From the NCBI GenBank assembly GCA_036013505.1, contig CP107851.1, positions 8,914,001 to 8,978,000 of the forward strand: DNA of 64,000 nucleotides. Direction: 5' to 3'. Under the pieces are notes generated by a model. That model saw only the letters and a program-made list of their open reading frames with translations, searched no databases and was not told the DNA's origin. This document shows, in pieces, positions 24,124 to 32,622 of this stretch. Positions within the stretch are counted from its first letter, which is position 1. Each line of letters begins with the position of its first letter. This DNA is from Streptomyces sp. NBC_00510. Lineage in GTDB: Bacteria > Actinomycetota > Actinomycetes > Streptomycetales > Streptomycetaceae. A program made the position numbers and the translations under genes.

Positions 24124-24999
24124 GTGAGTTGCGACGTGGGTGAGGCGAAGGCGAGCGGGGCGCCGACCGTCCTCCGCGTGATCCTCGGCAAACGCCTCCA
24201 CGACCTGCGGGAGAAGGCGGGTTGCTCGTACGAACAGGCCGCGCGCGAGCTGGACGTCACCCATGCCACCGTGCGCCGGATGGAGAAGGCCGAGGTCGGC
24301 CTGCGCATCCCGTACGTGGAGAAGCTGCTGGCGCTGTACGGCGTCGACGCCGTCGAGGCGGCGACCTTCATCGACCTCGCCCGGCAGGGCAACCGCCCCG
24401 GCTGGTGGCACCGTTACCGTGACGTCCTGCCGTCCTGGTTCAGCGCCTTCGTCAGCCTCGAGGGCGAGGCGGCCATCATCCGCGCCTACGAGCCGCACTA
24501 CGTCCCCGGCCTGCTGCAGACCGAGGACTACGCCCGCGCCGTGCTGAGGGCCGGCCGCCCGGGCGCCTCCACGGAGGAACTCGAGCGCCTGGTCGCGCTC
24601 CGCCGGGAACGGCAGGCGCTGATCGCCCGGCCCGAGGCCCCACTGCTGTGGGTGGTGATGGACGAGACCGTGCTGCGCCGCCCCATCGGCAGTCCCGGCG
24701 TCATGCGCGCCCAGCTGGACCGGCTGGCCGAGGCATGCGAGTTGCCGCAGGTGAGACTGCAGATCATGCCATTCGACGCCGGGCCGCACCCGGCGATGTA
24801 CGGGCCTTTCCACATCTTCCGGTTCCAGATCCGCGAACTGCCGGACGTCGTGTTCACCGAGAGCCTGGTGGGCGCCGCCTACCTGGACGACGTGGACGAC
24901 GTCTCGGCGTTCCTCGAGGCCCTCGACCGGATGTGCGCGCAAGCCGCGCCGGCACACAGCACCGCAGCCATCCTCGATGGCATCCGCAAGGAGATCTGA
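24124..24999 (+). CDS. XRE regulator with DUF5753 (WhiJ-like)
   Basis: 291 residues from the GTG at 24124; a second in-frame GTG at 24136 is equally plausible. The helix-turn-helix spans about 20-75 (CSYEQAARELDVTHATVRRMEKAEVG). The remaining 200 residues are the DUF5753 domain, containing EPHYVPGLLQTEDYARAVL and the C-terminal ELPDVVFTESL. WhiJ of S. coelicolor has this structure and affects development, usually through a small DUF397 partner. Here the DUF397 gene starts six bases after the stop, so the pair are clearly one operon, and the HATPase gene is divergent. Confidence 0.87.
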   Translation: MSCDVGEAKASGAPTVLRVILGKRLHDLREKAGCSYEQAARELDVTHATVRRMEKAEVGLRIPYVEKLLALYGVDAVEAATFIDLARQGNRPGWWHRYRDVLPSWFSAFVSLEGEAAIIRAYEPHYVPGLLQTEDYARAVLRAGRPGASTEELERLVALRRERQALIARPEAPLLWVVMDETVLRRPIGSPGVMRAQLDRLAEACELPQVRLQIMPFDAGPHPAMYGPFHIFRFQIRELPDVVFTESLVGAAYLDDVDDVSAFLEALDRMCAQAAPAHSTAAILDGIRKEI

Positions 25000-25004
25000 C
25001 ACAC

Positions 25005-25244
25005 ATGGACGACCGCATATACAACGGCATGCGCGCCGTCGACCTCGGTACCGAGGGCTGGCACAAGCCGTGGAGCGGCGGCAACGGGGGAAGTTGCGTG
25101 GAGGCCATGAAACTGGCCGACGGCAGGGTCGCGCTGCGGCAGTCCACCGACCCCGACGGGCCGGCCCTCATCTACACCGACCACGAGATCAGGATGTTCA
25201 TCCAGGGCGCCAAGGACGGGAAGGCCGACTTCCTGCTGTCCTGA
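25005..25244 (+). CDS. DUF397 protein (AbaA-like partner of WhiJ-type regulator)
   Basis: 79 residues from the ATG at 25005, five bases after the XRE stop. The DUF397 signature is present: a Trp/Lys-rich N-terminus followed by GNGGSCVEAMKLADGRVALRQSTDP and TDHEIRMFIQGAKDGKADFLL. DUF397 proteins are thought to bind and modulate the adjacent XRE regulator; loss of individual pairs alters sporulation or antibiotic production. The conserved cysteine follows the GGS motif. The gene ends the WhiJ-like set. Confidence 0.9.
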   Translation: MDDRIYNGMRAVDLGTEGWHKPWSGGNGGSCVEAMKLADGRVALRQSTDPDGPALIYTDHEIRMFIQGAKDGKADFLLS

Positions 25245-25353
25245 GCCCCCGCATTGACATCTTCGAGTGAACCCGGCCCGCGCGGGCAACCGCGACGACC
25301 AACGGGCTGTCTCCAGCGGTAATCCGCCGGACGGAAGGGACAAGGGGAGCAGC

Positions 25354-25593
25354 ATGACCGGACAACTCGGACCGCTGTACGAACCGGGAGTGGCCTACGT
25401 GCGCATCGCCGCTGCCGACGCGGCGACCGCCCACAGGGTCGCCGACGTCATCGCCTCCCGGTATCCGGGGACCCGCCCGCCGCGGGTCACCACGCATGCG
25501 GACGGGTTGGTGGAGTTCGACCTGTACACGTACACCCTGGAGGAGGTCAGCCCCTCCGGGCCCTACGACGCCCAGGGCCCGGAGAGCTGCTGA
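25354..25593 (+). CDS. 79-residue protein of unknown function
   Basis: ATG at 25354 with AGGGGAG eight bases upstream. The sequence PGVAYVRIAAADAATAHRVADVIASRYPGTRPPRVTTHADGLVEFDLYT looks like a small alpha/beta domain with a helix between two strands. It carries no motif that I recognise. It lies 109 bases downstream of the DUF397 gene on the same strand and could be part of that unit or independent. The C-terminus is Gly/Pro-rich and ends in cysteine. Confidence 0.6.
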   Translation: MTGQLGPLYEPGVAYVRIAAADAATAHRVADVIASRYPGTRPPRVTTHADGLVEFDLYTYTLEEVSPSGPYDAQGPESC

Positions 25594-25625
25594 CCGGACC
25601 CCGGGCGCCGCGCTTGCAGGCCGGA

Positions 25626-26768
25626 TCAGCCCTGACCCGGGTGGAGGACGACCTTGGTGTAGCCCTCGATGCGCTTGTCGAACTTCTCGTAGGCCGACGG
25701 GGCGTCCGTCAGGGGCAGCTCGTGGGAGACCACGAAGCTCGGGCGGGCGCGGCCCTCGATGATCATGTCGCGCAGCTGCCGGTTGTAGCGCTTGACGTTG
25801 CACTGCCCGGTGCCCAGCCGCAGGCCCTTCTCGAAGAGCCGGCCGATGGCGACCAGCAGCCGGCCGCTCTTGGCCTGCTCGTCCGGGCCGCCCGGGTCGG
25901 ACGGCACGTACAGGCCGGGGATGCCCAGCGCACCGGTGGGGCGCACGGTGTCGATCAGAGAGTTCAGCACCGCCGCGGGCTCCTCGCGGCCCGCGCCGCC
26001 GGCCTGGGCCTGGTAGCCGACCGCGTCGACGCCCTTGTCGGTGCCCTCGCCCTTCGTGTGCTCCTTGATCTGGTCCACCGGACTGCCCTTGGTGAAGTCG
26101 ATCGGGACCGCGCCGATCTCCTCGGCCTTCTGCAGCCGCTCCGGCACGCGGTCCACGACGAACACCTTGGCCGCCCCGCGCAGCATCGCCGAGTACGCGG
26201 CCATCAGCCCGACCGGGCCGCCGCCGTACACCGAGACGCTCTCGCCGGGGGAGACCTGGGCGAGCTCACAGCCGTGGTACCCGGTCGGGAAGATGTCGGC
26301 GAGGAGCACGAAGTCCGACTCGTTGGCGGTGCCCTCCGGCAGTTTCAGACAGTTGAAGTCCGCGTACGGTACGCGCACGTATTCCGCCTGACCGCCCGGC
26401 CAGGGGCCCATGGCCACATAGCCGTAAGCGCCTCCGGCGAACCCCGGATTGACCGTCAGGCAGTAGCCGGTGAAACCCGCCGAGCAGTTCTTGCAGAATC
26501 CGCAGGCGACGTTGAAGGGCATGACCACGCGGTCGCCCTGCTTGAGGGTGGTGACACCCTCGCCGGCCTGGTCGATGATCCCCAGGTTCTCGTGGCCGAA
26601 CACGATGCCGGGCTCCGCGGCGGTCCGGCCCTCGTACATGTGCAGGTCGGAGCCGCAGATCGCGGTCGACGTCACCCTGACGATCACGTCGTTGGGGTGC
26701 TGCAGGCGTGGATTGTCGACTTCCTCGACGGCTACTTCGAACGGTCCTTTGTAGACGACGGCCTTCAC
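25626..26768 (-). CDS. Zinc-dependent, glutathione-independent formaldehyde dehydrogenase-like enzyme
   Basis: 380 residues from the GTG at 26768, with GGAGG seven bases before it. The catalytic zinc site begins at TAICGSDLHMYEG near residue 38, with the histidine in GHENLG. The structural zinc lobe CGFCKNCSAGFTGYC is near residue 90, and the NAD fold has VYGGGPVGLMAA near residue 175. The length and the long C-terminal insertion match the FdhA/putidaredoxin-type formaldehyde dismutase/dehydrogenases, which need no thiol cofactor. That fits an organism that makes mycothiol instead of glutathione. Broad alcohol/aldehyde activity is possible. Confidence 0.85.
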   Translation of the reverse strand: MKAVVYKGPFEVAVEEVDNPRLQHPNDVIVRVTSTAICGSDLHMYEGRTAAEPGIVFGHENLGIIDQAGEGVTTLKQGDRVVMPFNVACGFCKNCSAGFTGYCLTVNPGFAGGAYGYVAMGPWPGGQAEYVRVPYADFNCLKLPEGTANESDFVLLADIFPTGYHGCELAQVSPGESVSVYGGGPVGLMAAYSAMLRGAAKVFVVDRVPERLQKAEEIGAVPIDFTKGSPVDQIKEHTKGEGTDKGVDAVGYQAQAGGAGREEPAAVLNSLIDTVRPTGALGIPGLYVPSDPGGPDEQAKSGRLLVAIGRLFEKGLRLGTGQCNVKRYNRQLRDMIIEGRARPSFVVSHELPLTDAPSAYEKFDKRIEGYTKVVLHPGQG

Positions 26769-26910
26769 GTGGACACCTCCGATTGGTGTCTGATTCGCGG
26801 CTTACGTGACCTATTTCTCATGCTCCCCCCTTGGGCAGTGCGAGACAAGCCAGCTATTCTTCACGTGGAATATGGCGAATTGTGATTGACCGCGAGGAAA
26901 GGCGGGAAGA

Positions 26911-27108
26911 ATGGCCCACCGCTCAGGAACGCTGCTCGTCCCCGTGCCCGGCCTGTCCGGCACGGTGTACCCGGTGGGCACGCGCGTGGCCATCAGCGGA
27001 CGGGGCTCCGCCGTCGACGCCTTCGTGGACGGCGACTGGCTGCCGCTGTCGTGGTGGGAGTTCGCCGAGGGCCGCAACGACGACGTGTACGAGGGCCCCA
27101 CCGCCTGA
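26911..27108 (+). CDS. 65-residue protein of unknown function
   Basis: ATG at 26911 preceded by AGGAAAGGCGGGAAGA, a purine-rich ribosome binding region. The sequence (VPVPGLSGTVYPVGTRVAISGRGSAVDAFVDGDWLPLSWWEF...) reads as a small beta-rich domain of the SH3-like kind: GTVYPVGTRV, then strand pairs. No catalytic residues are seen. It is divergent from the formaldehyde dehydrogenase; the gap between them is A+T-rich and contains GACACC-N7-GGTGTC (26772-... 26790) over the dehydrogenase ribosome binding site. Confidence 0.6.
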   Translation: MAHRSGTLLVPVPGLSGTVYPVGTRVAISGRGSAVDAFVDGDWLPLSWWEFAEGRNDDVYEGPTA

Positions 27109-27314
27109 CGTCCCTCCCGTGGCCGTGACGCCGCTTCGGCAGCCGTCGCACCGGGACGAGTTGCCCAGCCGGTAGCGGCAACTCTCCCAGCGGGCCATGG
27201 AAGTCGGCGTGATCGCGGACCATGACCGGCCCGTGGATGCCGAGTTGGGGGCGCGGGCGCTTCCCTCGGCTGCCGTGACGGCGGCGATCACCACAGGCAC
27301 CTTCCGGCCACCGG

Positions 27315-28343
27315 TCAGCGCGCCGCCACGGCCTGTGCGCCCAGCCCCGCGAGCCGCGCCAGACGGCGGTGGGAGTCCAGCAGCGCCGACCGGTCGTAGC
27401 CGGCCGTGGTGACCAGTACCTCGTCCGCCCCGGTACGTCCGACCAGGCCCGACAGCGCGGCCGTCACCTCGTCCTCGGTGCCGTGGACGCCCCCCGACAG
27501 CGTCCCCTCGAACACGTCGCGCTCGCGCGCCGTCATGGGCCTCGTCAGCACCTCGTCCGGCGGCGCCAGCGGCGGGAATTCGCCGTGCGTACGTGAGTGC
27601 GCCAGCGACCAGGCCTCCGACACCAGCAGCCGCCGCGCGGCCTCCGTCGTCTCCGCGACGGACACGGTCGTCGACACCACGACGTACGGCCGCGCCGCCC
27701 ACGCCGAGGGCCGGAACGCCGCGCGGTAGTCCTCGATCGCCTCCCGCATGCGCTCCTCGCCCCGCACCGCCGCGATCACCAGGGGCAGCCCGAAGGCCGC
27801 CGCCGTGGCCGCTCCCGCGCTCGTGGCGAGCACGAACGCCGGGACGCGCATCCCCTCCGGCGGCCGCGCGTGCACCGCGCCGGGGCCCGCCGTGCCGGTG
27901 AAGTAACCGAGCAGCTCCGTCAGCAGTTCCTCGAAGTCCCCGGCGGCGTGGGCGTCGCGTCCCAGCGCCCGGCGCACTCCGTCCGTGAAGCCCACCGACC
28001 GCCCCAGCCCCATGTCGATCCGCCCGGGGAACAGCGACTCCAGCACCCCGAACTGCTCCGCCACCACCAGCGGCCGGTGGTTGGGCAGCATGACCCCGCC
28101 CGTGCCCACCCGGATCCGGGACGTGGCTGCGGCGACCGCCGCGGCCAGCACCGCCGGCGAGGACCCCGCCACGCCCGGCACCCCGTGGTGCTCCGACACC
28201 CAGAAGCGCCGGTAGCCCAGTTCCTCGGCGTGCCTTGCCAGCCACACCGTGTCCCGCAACGCCTGCGCGGGCTCGGCGCCCTCGCGGACGGGGGAGCGGT
28301 CGAGGATCGAGAACGGAATCGGGGGGAGCTGCGGTGCGATCAC
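27315..28343 (-). CDS. LLM-class flavin-dependent oxidoreductase (MsnO8-type)
   Basis: 342 residues from the GTG at 28343. The luciferase-like barrel is evident: LARHAEELGYRRFWVSEHHGVPGVA near residue 38, then SRIRVGTGGVMLPNHRPLVVAEQFGVLESLFPGR near residue 75, both diagnostic of the family. These enzymes use reduced FMN or F420; the substrate varies from alkanes to natural-product intermediates. The upstream gene (28403-28981) is a dihydrofolate-reductase-type flavoenzyme-like reductase 59 bases away on the same strand, so the two are likely co-transcribed. Confidence 0.88.
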   Translation of the reverse strand: MIAPQLPPIPFSILDRSPVREGAEPAQALRDTVWLARHAEELGYRRFWVSEHHGVPGVAGSSPAVLAAAVAAATSRIRVGTGGVMLPNHRPLVVAEQFGVLESLFPGRIDMGLGRSVGFTDGVRRALGRDAHAAGDFEELLTELLGYFTGTAGPGAVHARPPEGMRVPAFVLATSAGAATAAAFGLPLVIAAVRGEERMREAIEDYRAAFRPSAWAARPYVVVSTTVSVAETTEAARRLLVSEAWSLAHSRTHGEFPPLAPPDEVLTRPMTARERDVFEGTLSGGVHGTEDEVTAALSGLVGRTGADEVLVTTAGYDRSALLDSHRRLARLAGLGAQAVAAR

Positions 28344-28402
28344 CTTTGGTCCAACGCCCACCGCGGCGCGGGATTCCCGGGTGGCGGCGCCCCGGACGCC
28401 GC

Positions 28403-28981
28403 TCAGTCCTCCCGGCGGGCGTACGTCACCATCAGCACGCCGCTCTTGTGCGTCCGCACCTCGGTCACGTCGTACGCCTGCGGGGCGAAACCGCCCGCGA
28501 ACAGCGGGACACCGGCGCCCGCGACCACGGGGTTGAGCTTGACGACCAGCTCGTCGATCTCCGGGCGCAGCGAGGCCGCCAGCCGGCCGCCCCCGCACAG
28601 CCAGATGCCCGCCCCGTCCCGCCGCTTCAGCCCGCGCACGAACTCCAGCGGATCACCGGAGACCAGCTCCACCGCGGGGTCCGGGCTCGCCGTCATGCTC
28701 CCGGACACCACGTACTGCCGCAGGTGCGGATAGGGACTGGTCAGCCCGAAGGGCAGCCCCACCTCGTAGGTGGCCCGGCCCATCAGCACCGTGTCGAACC
28801 GCCGGTTCGGCGCGTCGGCGATGCCCAGCGGGCCGCGGGCCTGCGCCGGCAGGGTCTCCGGGTACTCGGCGAGGACCGTCTCCATGTGGTCGCCCACGGC
28901 CGCGAGGAAGTCGTACTCGCCCTCCGGCCCGGCCACGAAACCGTCGATCGTGGACGCCACGAAATACGTCAGCCTGCGCAT
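28403..28981 (-). CDS. Dihydrofolate-reductase family (RibD C-terminal-like) protein
   Basis: 192 residues, ATG at 28981 with GGGGGGAAG upstream. The fold begins RRLTYFVASTIDGFVAGPEGEYDF and includes DTVLMGRATYEVG near residue 67 and GIWLCGGGRLAASL near residue 125, the features of the RibD C-terminal/DHFR-like superfamily. True DHFR function is unlikely; these stand-alone proteins reduce small molecules with NADPH. It precedes the LLM oxidoreductase on the same strand and is divergent from the MFS exporter. Confidence 0.85.
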   Translation of the reverse strand: MRRLTYFVASTIDGFVAGPEGEYDFLAAVGDHMETVLAEYPETLPAQARGPLGIADAPNRRFDTVLMGRATYEVGLPFGLTSPYPHLRQYVVSGSMTASPDPAVELVSGDPLEFVRGLKRRDGAGIWLCGGGRLAASLRPEIDELVVKLNPVVAGAGVPLFAGGFAPQAYDVTEVRTHKSGVLMVTYARRED

Positions 28982-29120
28982 GCTTCCCCCCGGTACGCGA
29001 TGATCGTCGACCGGGGCCAAGGTAGTCCGTGGACGGATCCCACCGCCACGCGATACCCCGGCCCCCGGAGTAGATTCGGTGACGACCCGCGGGGGACGGC
29101 GGGGGATGGCGGAGGCTGGG

Positions 29121-30695
29121 ATGACGGAAGCCGCGGGCGCGACGGACCGGGCCGGGACGCTGACGCTGGGCGGGGCGAGCGGGCGATGGGTCCTCGCGGC
29201 GGTGGTCCTGGGCTCGGGCATGACCCTCCTCGACGGCACCGTCGTCAACGTCGCCCTCCCGACGATCGGCAAGGAGCTCGGCGCCACGCTCGCCGGCCTC
29301 CAGTGGACGATCAACGCCTACACCCTGACCCTCGCCGCGCTCATCCTGCTGGGCGGCTCGCTCGGCGACCGCTTCGGGCGGCGCAAGGTCTTCATGATCG
29401 GCACGGTCTGGTTCGCGCTGGCCTCCCTGCTGTGCGGCATCGCCCCCAGCATCGAGGTGCTGATCGCCGCCCGCGCCCTGCAGGGTGTCGGCGGGGCGCT
29501 GCTCACCCCCGGGTCGCTGGCCCTGATCCAGGCGTCCTTCGCGTCCCAGGACCGGGCCCGAGCGATCGGCGTGTGGTCGGGCCTGGGCGGCATCGCGGGG
29601 GCGCTGGGGCCGCTGCTCGGCGGCTGGCTGGTCGACGCCGTCAGCTGGCGCTGGGTGTTCTTCATCAACCTCCCGCTGGCCGTCCTGGTCATCGCGGTCG
29701 CATCCCGGCACGTCCCGGAGAGCCGCGACGAGAGCGTCACCGGCGGCTTCGACGTCGCGGGTGCCGTGCTCGGTGCGGTCGGCCTCGCCGGGGTCACCTA
29801 CGCCCTGATCTCCGCGGGCGGAAGCCACCCGGACATCGCCGCCGTCTGCGTCTCCGGCGTGGCGGGCCTGGCCGCGTTCGCCGGGTTCGTGGTGACCGAG
29901 CGGCGCAGCCCGCACCCGATGCTGCCGCCGAGGCTCTTCTCGAACCGCCAGTTCACCGCCGCGAACCTGGTCACCTTCGCGGTCTACGCGGCGCTCGGCG
30001 GCCTGTTCTTCTTCCTGGTGCTCGAGCTGCAGACCGAGGCCGGGTACTCCCCCCTGGCCTCCGGGACGGCGCTGCTGCCCATCACCGTCATCATGCTGGC
30101 GCTGTCCGAGCGCGCGGGCCGGCTCGCCGAGCGCATCGGGCCGCGGATCCCCATGACGGTCGGGCCGGCGATCTCCGCCGTCGGCCTGCTGCTGATGCTG
30201 CGGATCGGCGCGGACACCTCGTACGTCGCCGACGTCCTGCCCGCGGTGTGCGTCTTCGCCCTGGGCCTGGCGACCACGGTCGCCCCGCTCACCGCCACCG
30301 TCCTGGGCGCCGCCGAGGTACGGCTCGCGGGCACCGCGTCCGGGGTGAACAACGCCGTGGCCCGTGCGGCGGGCCTCCTCGCGGTGGCCGCCCTGCCGCT
30401 CATGGCCGGGCTCTCCGGCGACGACTACGAGGACCCGGCCGCCTTCGGCCACGGGTTCCGGGTCGCCGTCACGATCTGCGCCGGGATGCTCGTGGTGGGC
30501 TCGCTCCTCGCCTGGTTCGGCATCCGCTCCGACGTGCTCCGCGAGACCCCCGAGGAGCCGGCCAAGCCGGCTCCGGCGTGCAAGCACTACTGCGCCATCG
30601 GCGCTCCGCCCCTGCAGAGCGGCGAGGAGTCCGCATGCGGGACGGTGACCGGCGGCGGGCCCGACATGCGCAAGGACAGCCCCCCGGCCGGGTGA
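29121..30695 (+). CDS. MFS multidrug exporter, DHA2 family (14 helices)
   Basis: 524 residues from the ATG at 29121, chosen for GGAGG six bases upstream; a GTG 14 codons earlier is less likely. The motif D1 LDGTVVNVALP at the start of helix 1, the motif A GGSLGDRFGRRKV loop and GPLLGGWL in helix 5 identify the DHA2 proton/drug antiporters. Fourteen helices can be counted, plus a 60-residue cytoplasmic tail rich in Pro and Gly with CKHYC. It is divergent from the DHFR-like/LLM pair, which might supply its substrate. No regulator gene is adjacent. Confidence 0.88.
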   Translation: MTEAAGATDRAGTLTLGGASGRWVLAAVVLGSGMTLLDGTVVNVALPTIGKELGATLAGLQWTINAYTLTLAALILLGGSLGDRFGRRKVFMIGTVWFALASLLCGIAPSIEVLIAARALQGVGGALLTPGSLALIQASFASQDRARAIGVWSGLGGIAGALGPLLGGWLVDAVSWRWVFFINLPLAVLVIAVASRHVPESRDESVTGGFDVAGAVLGAVGLAGVTYALISAGGSHPDIAAVCVSGVAGLAAFAGFVVTERRSPHPMLPPRLFSNRQFTAANLVTFAVYAALGGLFFFLVLELQTEAGYSPLASGTALLPITVIMLALSERAGRLAERIGPRIPMTVGPAISAVGLLLMLRIGADTSYVADVLPAVCVFALGLATTVAPLTATVLGAAEVRLAGTASGVNNAVARAAGLLAVAALPLMAGLSGDDYEDPAAFGHGFRVAVTICAGMLVVGSLLAWFGIRSDVLRETPEEPAKPAPACKHYCAIGAPPLQSGEESACGTVTGGGPDMRKDSPPAG

Positions 30696-30735
30696 CCCGC
30701 GCGACCGGGTCCCGACGGGACCGGGTCAGGAGGGG

Positions 30736-31197
30736 TCAGTACTCCTCGGACTCCGGTACGAGATGCATCGCGGCCTCCTCGGCGGAGGCGGCCGCCCCGT
30801 CGATGCCGATGTCCTGGGCGACCATGCCCTCGGTCTCGTAGTGCGCGCCCTCGTCGGGGGCGACCAGGCGCCCGGCGCGCGGGCCCCCGACCTCGCCGTC
30901 GATCAGCTCCCCGTCGGTGTCCCACGCGTCCCCGATGCCGTCCCCGTCGGGGACCGGCAGGTCCGGGAGCTCCTCGGCCAGGCGTTCGTCGAGCGTCTCG
31001 CCCTGCAGGCGGCCCGCCGCGGTGATGGCGGGCTTGTTCACCGCCCAGGGCCGCTCCGGCGGTGAGTAGCCCTCGTCGAGAATCTGGTCGACACCGTGGT
31101 AGTCCAGGGTGTCCTCGGGCTCCAGCAGCCCGGCGTCGTCCTGTACCTCTGACCCGTCCGGCTGGTAGACCTCGTCACCCATCTCGTTCTCTCGCAT
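30736..31197 (-). CDS. DUF5709 protein
   Basis: 153 residues, starting at the ATG at 31197 (the next ATG, five codons on, is the alternative); GAGGAG lies eight bases upstream. The sequence MGDEVYQPDGSEVQDDAGLLEPEDTLDYHGVDQILDEGYSPPERPW is the conserved N-terminal block of this Streptomyces family. The protein is very acidic, without membrane segments, and probably disordered in part. The function is unknown; relatives are often annotated as stress-related. The MFS gene converges on it with a gap of 40 bases. Confidence 0.82.
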   Translation of the reverse strand: MRENEMGDEVYQPDGSEVQDDAGLLEPEDTLDYHGVDQILDEGYSPPERPWAVNKPAITAAGRLQGETLDERLAEELPDLPVPDGDGIGDAWDTDGELIDGEVGGPRAGRLVAPDEGAHYETEGMVAQDIGIDGAAASAEEAAMHLVPESEEY

Positions 31198-31306
31198 GTC
31201 CGTCTCCTCGCTCACGCGCCGCCACCGCCTCGGCGCCGTCTCGCGGGCCGCGCGCCCCCTCTTTCCCTCCACACTCTTCCGTCCGGACGCCGATCGCCAC
31301 CCGGAA

Positions 31307-31350
31307 GGGTGAAAAAGGTCGGTGCGGGAGCGTTCTTTGGACCTTCACCC
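31307..31350. promoter_or_regulatory. Inverted repeat upstream of the DUF5709 gene
   Basis: GGGTGAA (31307-31313) and TTCACCC (31344-31350), extended inwards by AAGGTC/GGACCTT with a bulge. It lies about 110 bases upstream of the DUF5709 start and could be an operator or part of a leader hairpin. Confidence 0.35.
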
Positions 31351-31364
31351 GCCGTCCCGCGCCC

Positions 31365-31415
31365 CCGCCGCCCCGGCCGCGCCACCGTCATCCTTCACGG
31401 CGGCCGGGGCGGCGG
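31365..31415 (-). terminator. Terminator of the secreted-protein gene
   Basis: Perfect 16-bp inverted repeat (31365-31380 with 31400-31415) around a 19-base loop, beginning 24 bases past the stop of the gene at 31439. Confidence 0.75.
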
Positions 31416-31438
31416 TCCGAAGACCCGGGCACCGGGGG

Positions 31439-31876
31439 TCAGCGGCGGGCGGACCGCCGTCCGACGGGACCGAAGTCGTCGTCGCAGTCGAGGCCGGAGA
31501 ACCCGTGCGCGAAGCCCCTGACCACCCGGAAGGAGGCGGTGGTCTGGGTGCGCGGCGGGCACCGCAGCGTCACGGTGTACCAGCCCGGCCGGGTGTGCTT
31601 CGGTACCCGGAAGCTGCCGGCGAGCAGGCCGCCGCGCCTGCCCAGGGGCAGCAGGTTGACCTGGCCGCCGGCTTCGGACTGGCCCTTGGAGTAGGTGGCG
31701 TCACGGCCGCAGGCCGTGGTCGTGACCATCAGCCGCATTCCGGGGACGGCGTAGTAGGGGGTGACCCATGCATTGGGGAGGTCGTAGGCAGGGGCCGAGG
31801 CGGAGGCGGTGGGAACGGTGAGACCGATGACGGCCGCGGCCATGGCGACGCCGCCAAGAACGCGTGTTGTAGGCAT
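31439..31876 (-). CDS. Secreted protein of unknown function
   Basis: 145 residues from the ATG at 31876. Residues 1-28 form a Sec signal peptide (a short basic start, then VLGGVAMAAAVIGLTVPTASASA with cleavage likely after ASA). The mature part has about 115 residues with a cysteine in VTTTACGRDATYS, a second in VTLRCPPR and a third in GLDCDDDFG. The rest reads as beta strands of an Ig-like or all-beta domain (GSFRVPKHTRPGWYTVTLRC). No known catalytic motif. A long terminator-like hairpin follows. Confidence 0.75.
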   Translation of the reverse strand: MPTTRVLGGVAMAAAVIGLTVPTASASAPAYDLPNAWVTPYYAVPGMRLMVTTTACGRDATYSKGQSEAGGQVNLLPLGRRGGLLAGSFRVPKHTRPGWYTVTLRCPPRTQTTASFRVVRGFAHGFSGLDCDDDFGPVGRRSARR

Positions 31877-32153
31877 GAGGCAGCTCCAGGTCGAACGGGC
31901 AGAGAGAGGAGCGGTCCCAGGACGTCCGCTCCACGCGGAGCAAAACAGCACCGCGTGGGGCCTGCCACCCGAAAGCGGTGCTCACGGCGCCGAAAGCGTC
32001 CCCGCGCAGCCCCGGCTCGCCACGTCACCGCAGGTCACGCGCCATGCGGGCGATCGCCCGCGAAAGTGTCCTGCCTTACCCGCAATCAGGTGACGGACCG
32101 ACAGAGATGTTCTGCCGAAACGAGATTGACGGAGCATCAGAAAATGGGGGCGG

Positions 32154-32525
32154 TCACGCTTCCTCGTGGAGGCCGATCACCTCACGCAGCGCGTCCCGTG
32201 CCTCGTGGGAGCTGCCGCCCTGCTCCAGCAGGGCGGCGGCGATCGCGTCCAGCTTGCGCTGGACGGCGTGCTCGGCGCGGCGTTCGGCGTTCTTGAGCAG
32301 GGCGAGCAGCAGCAGGGTGACCGCCGTCATCAGATCCGCGGCGAACAGCTGCCACTTCAAGGGCAGCCCGAGGGCGTGGACGACGAGGAAGCCGGCCACC
32401 AGGAGCAGGCAGACGCAGTAGAAGAGCGGCGACGCCGTGAAGTTGGACGTCGCCTCGGCGAGCCGCTCGAACCGGCCCCGCCCGCCTTCCTCGTCGGTCC
32501 GCTCCGCCGGATGCCGGAACGTCAC
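32154..32525 (-). CDS. Low-affinity iron permease family (Iron_permease) small membrane protein
   Basis: 123 residues from a GTG with GGGAGG upstream. Two close membrane helices (residues about 35-55 and 60-80: FYCVCLLLVAGFLVVHALG, then FAADLMTAVTLLLLALL) are followed by a cytoplasmic helix KNAERRAEHAVQRKLDAIAAAL. This is the layout of the bacterial Iron_permease family. It follows the hydrogenase gene hypE on the same strand, but a strong terminator separates them, so it is likely independent. Whether it moves iron is not established. Confidence 0.8.
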   Translation of the reverse strand: MTFRHPAERTDEEGGRGRFERLAEATSNFTASPLFYCVCLLLVAGFLVVHALGLPLKWQLFAADLMTAVTLLLLALLKNAERRAEHAVQRKLDAIAAALLEQGGSSHEARDALREVIGLHEEA

Positions 32526-32594
32526 GCCGTCCTCCCGGGGGGCTCGTCGACGATGGGCGGTGCGGTGCGCGGGACGTGCTCGGCCGGCCCGCAT

Positions 32595-32622
32595 CCGCGG
32601 ACCGGCCGGATCCGGTCCGCGG
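32595..32622 (-). terminator. Terminator of the hydrogenase operon
   Basis: 11-bp stem CCGCGGACCGG/CCGGTCCGCGG with a six-base loop; the right arm ends at the base before the hypE stop codon. It marks the end of the 15-kb minus-strand transcript. Confidence 0.8.

Noticed and set aside
32154..32525. Iron-permease-like gene as part of the hydrogenase operon
   Set aside because: A perfect 11-bp hairpin ends at the hypE stop and separates them, and the gene has its own ribosome binding site.
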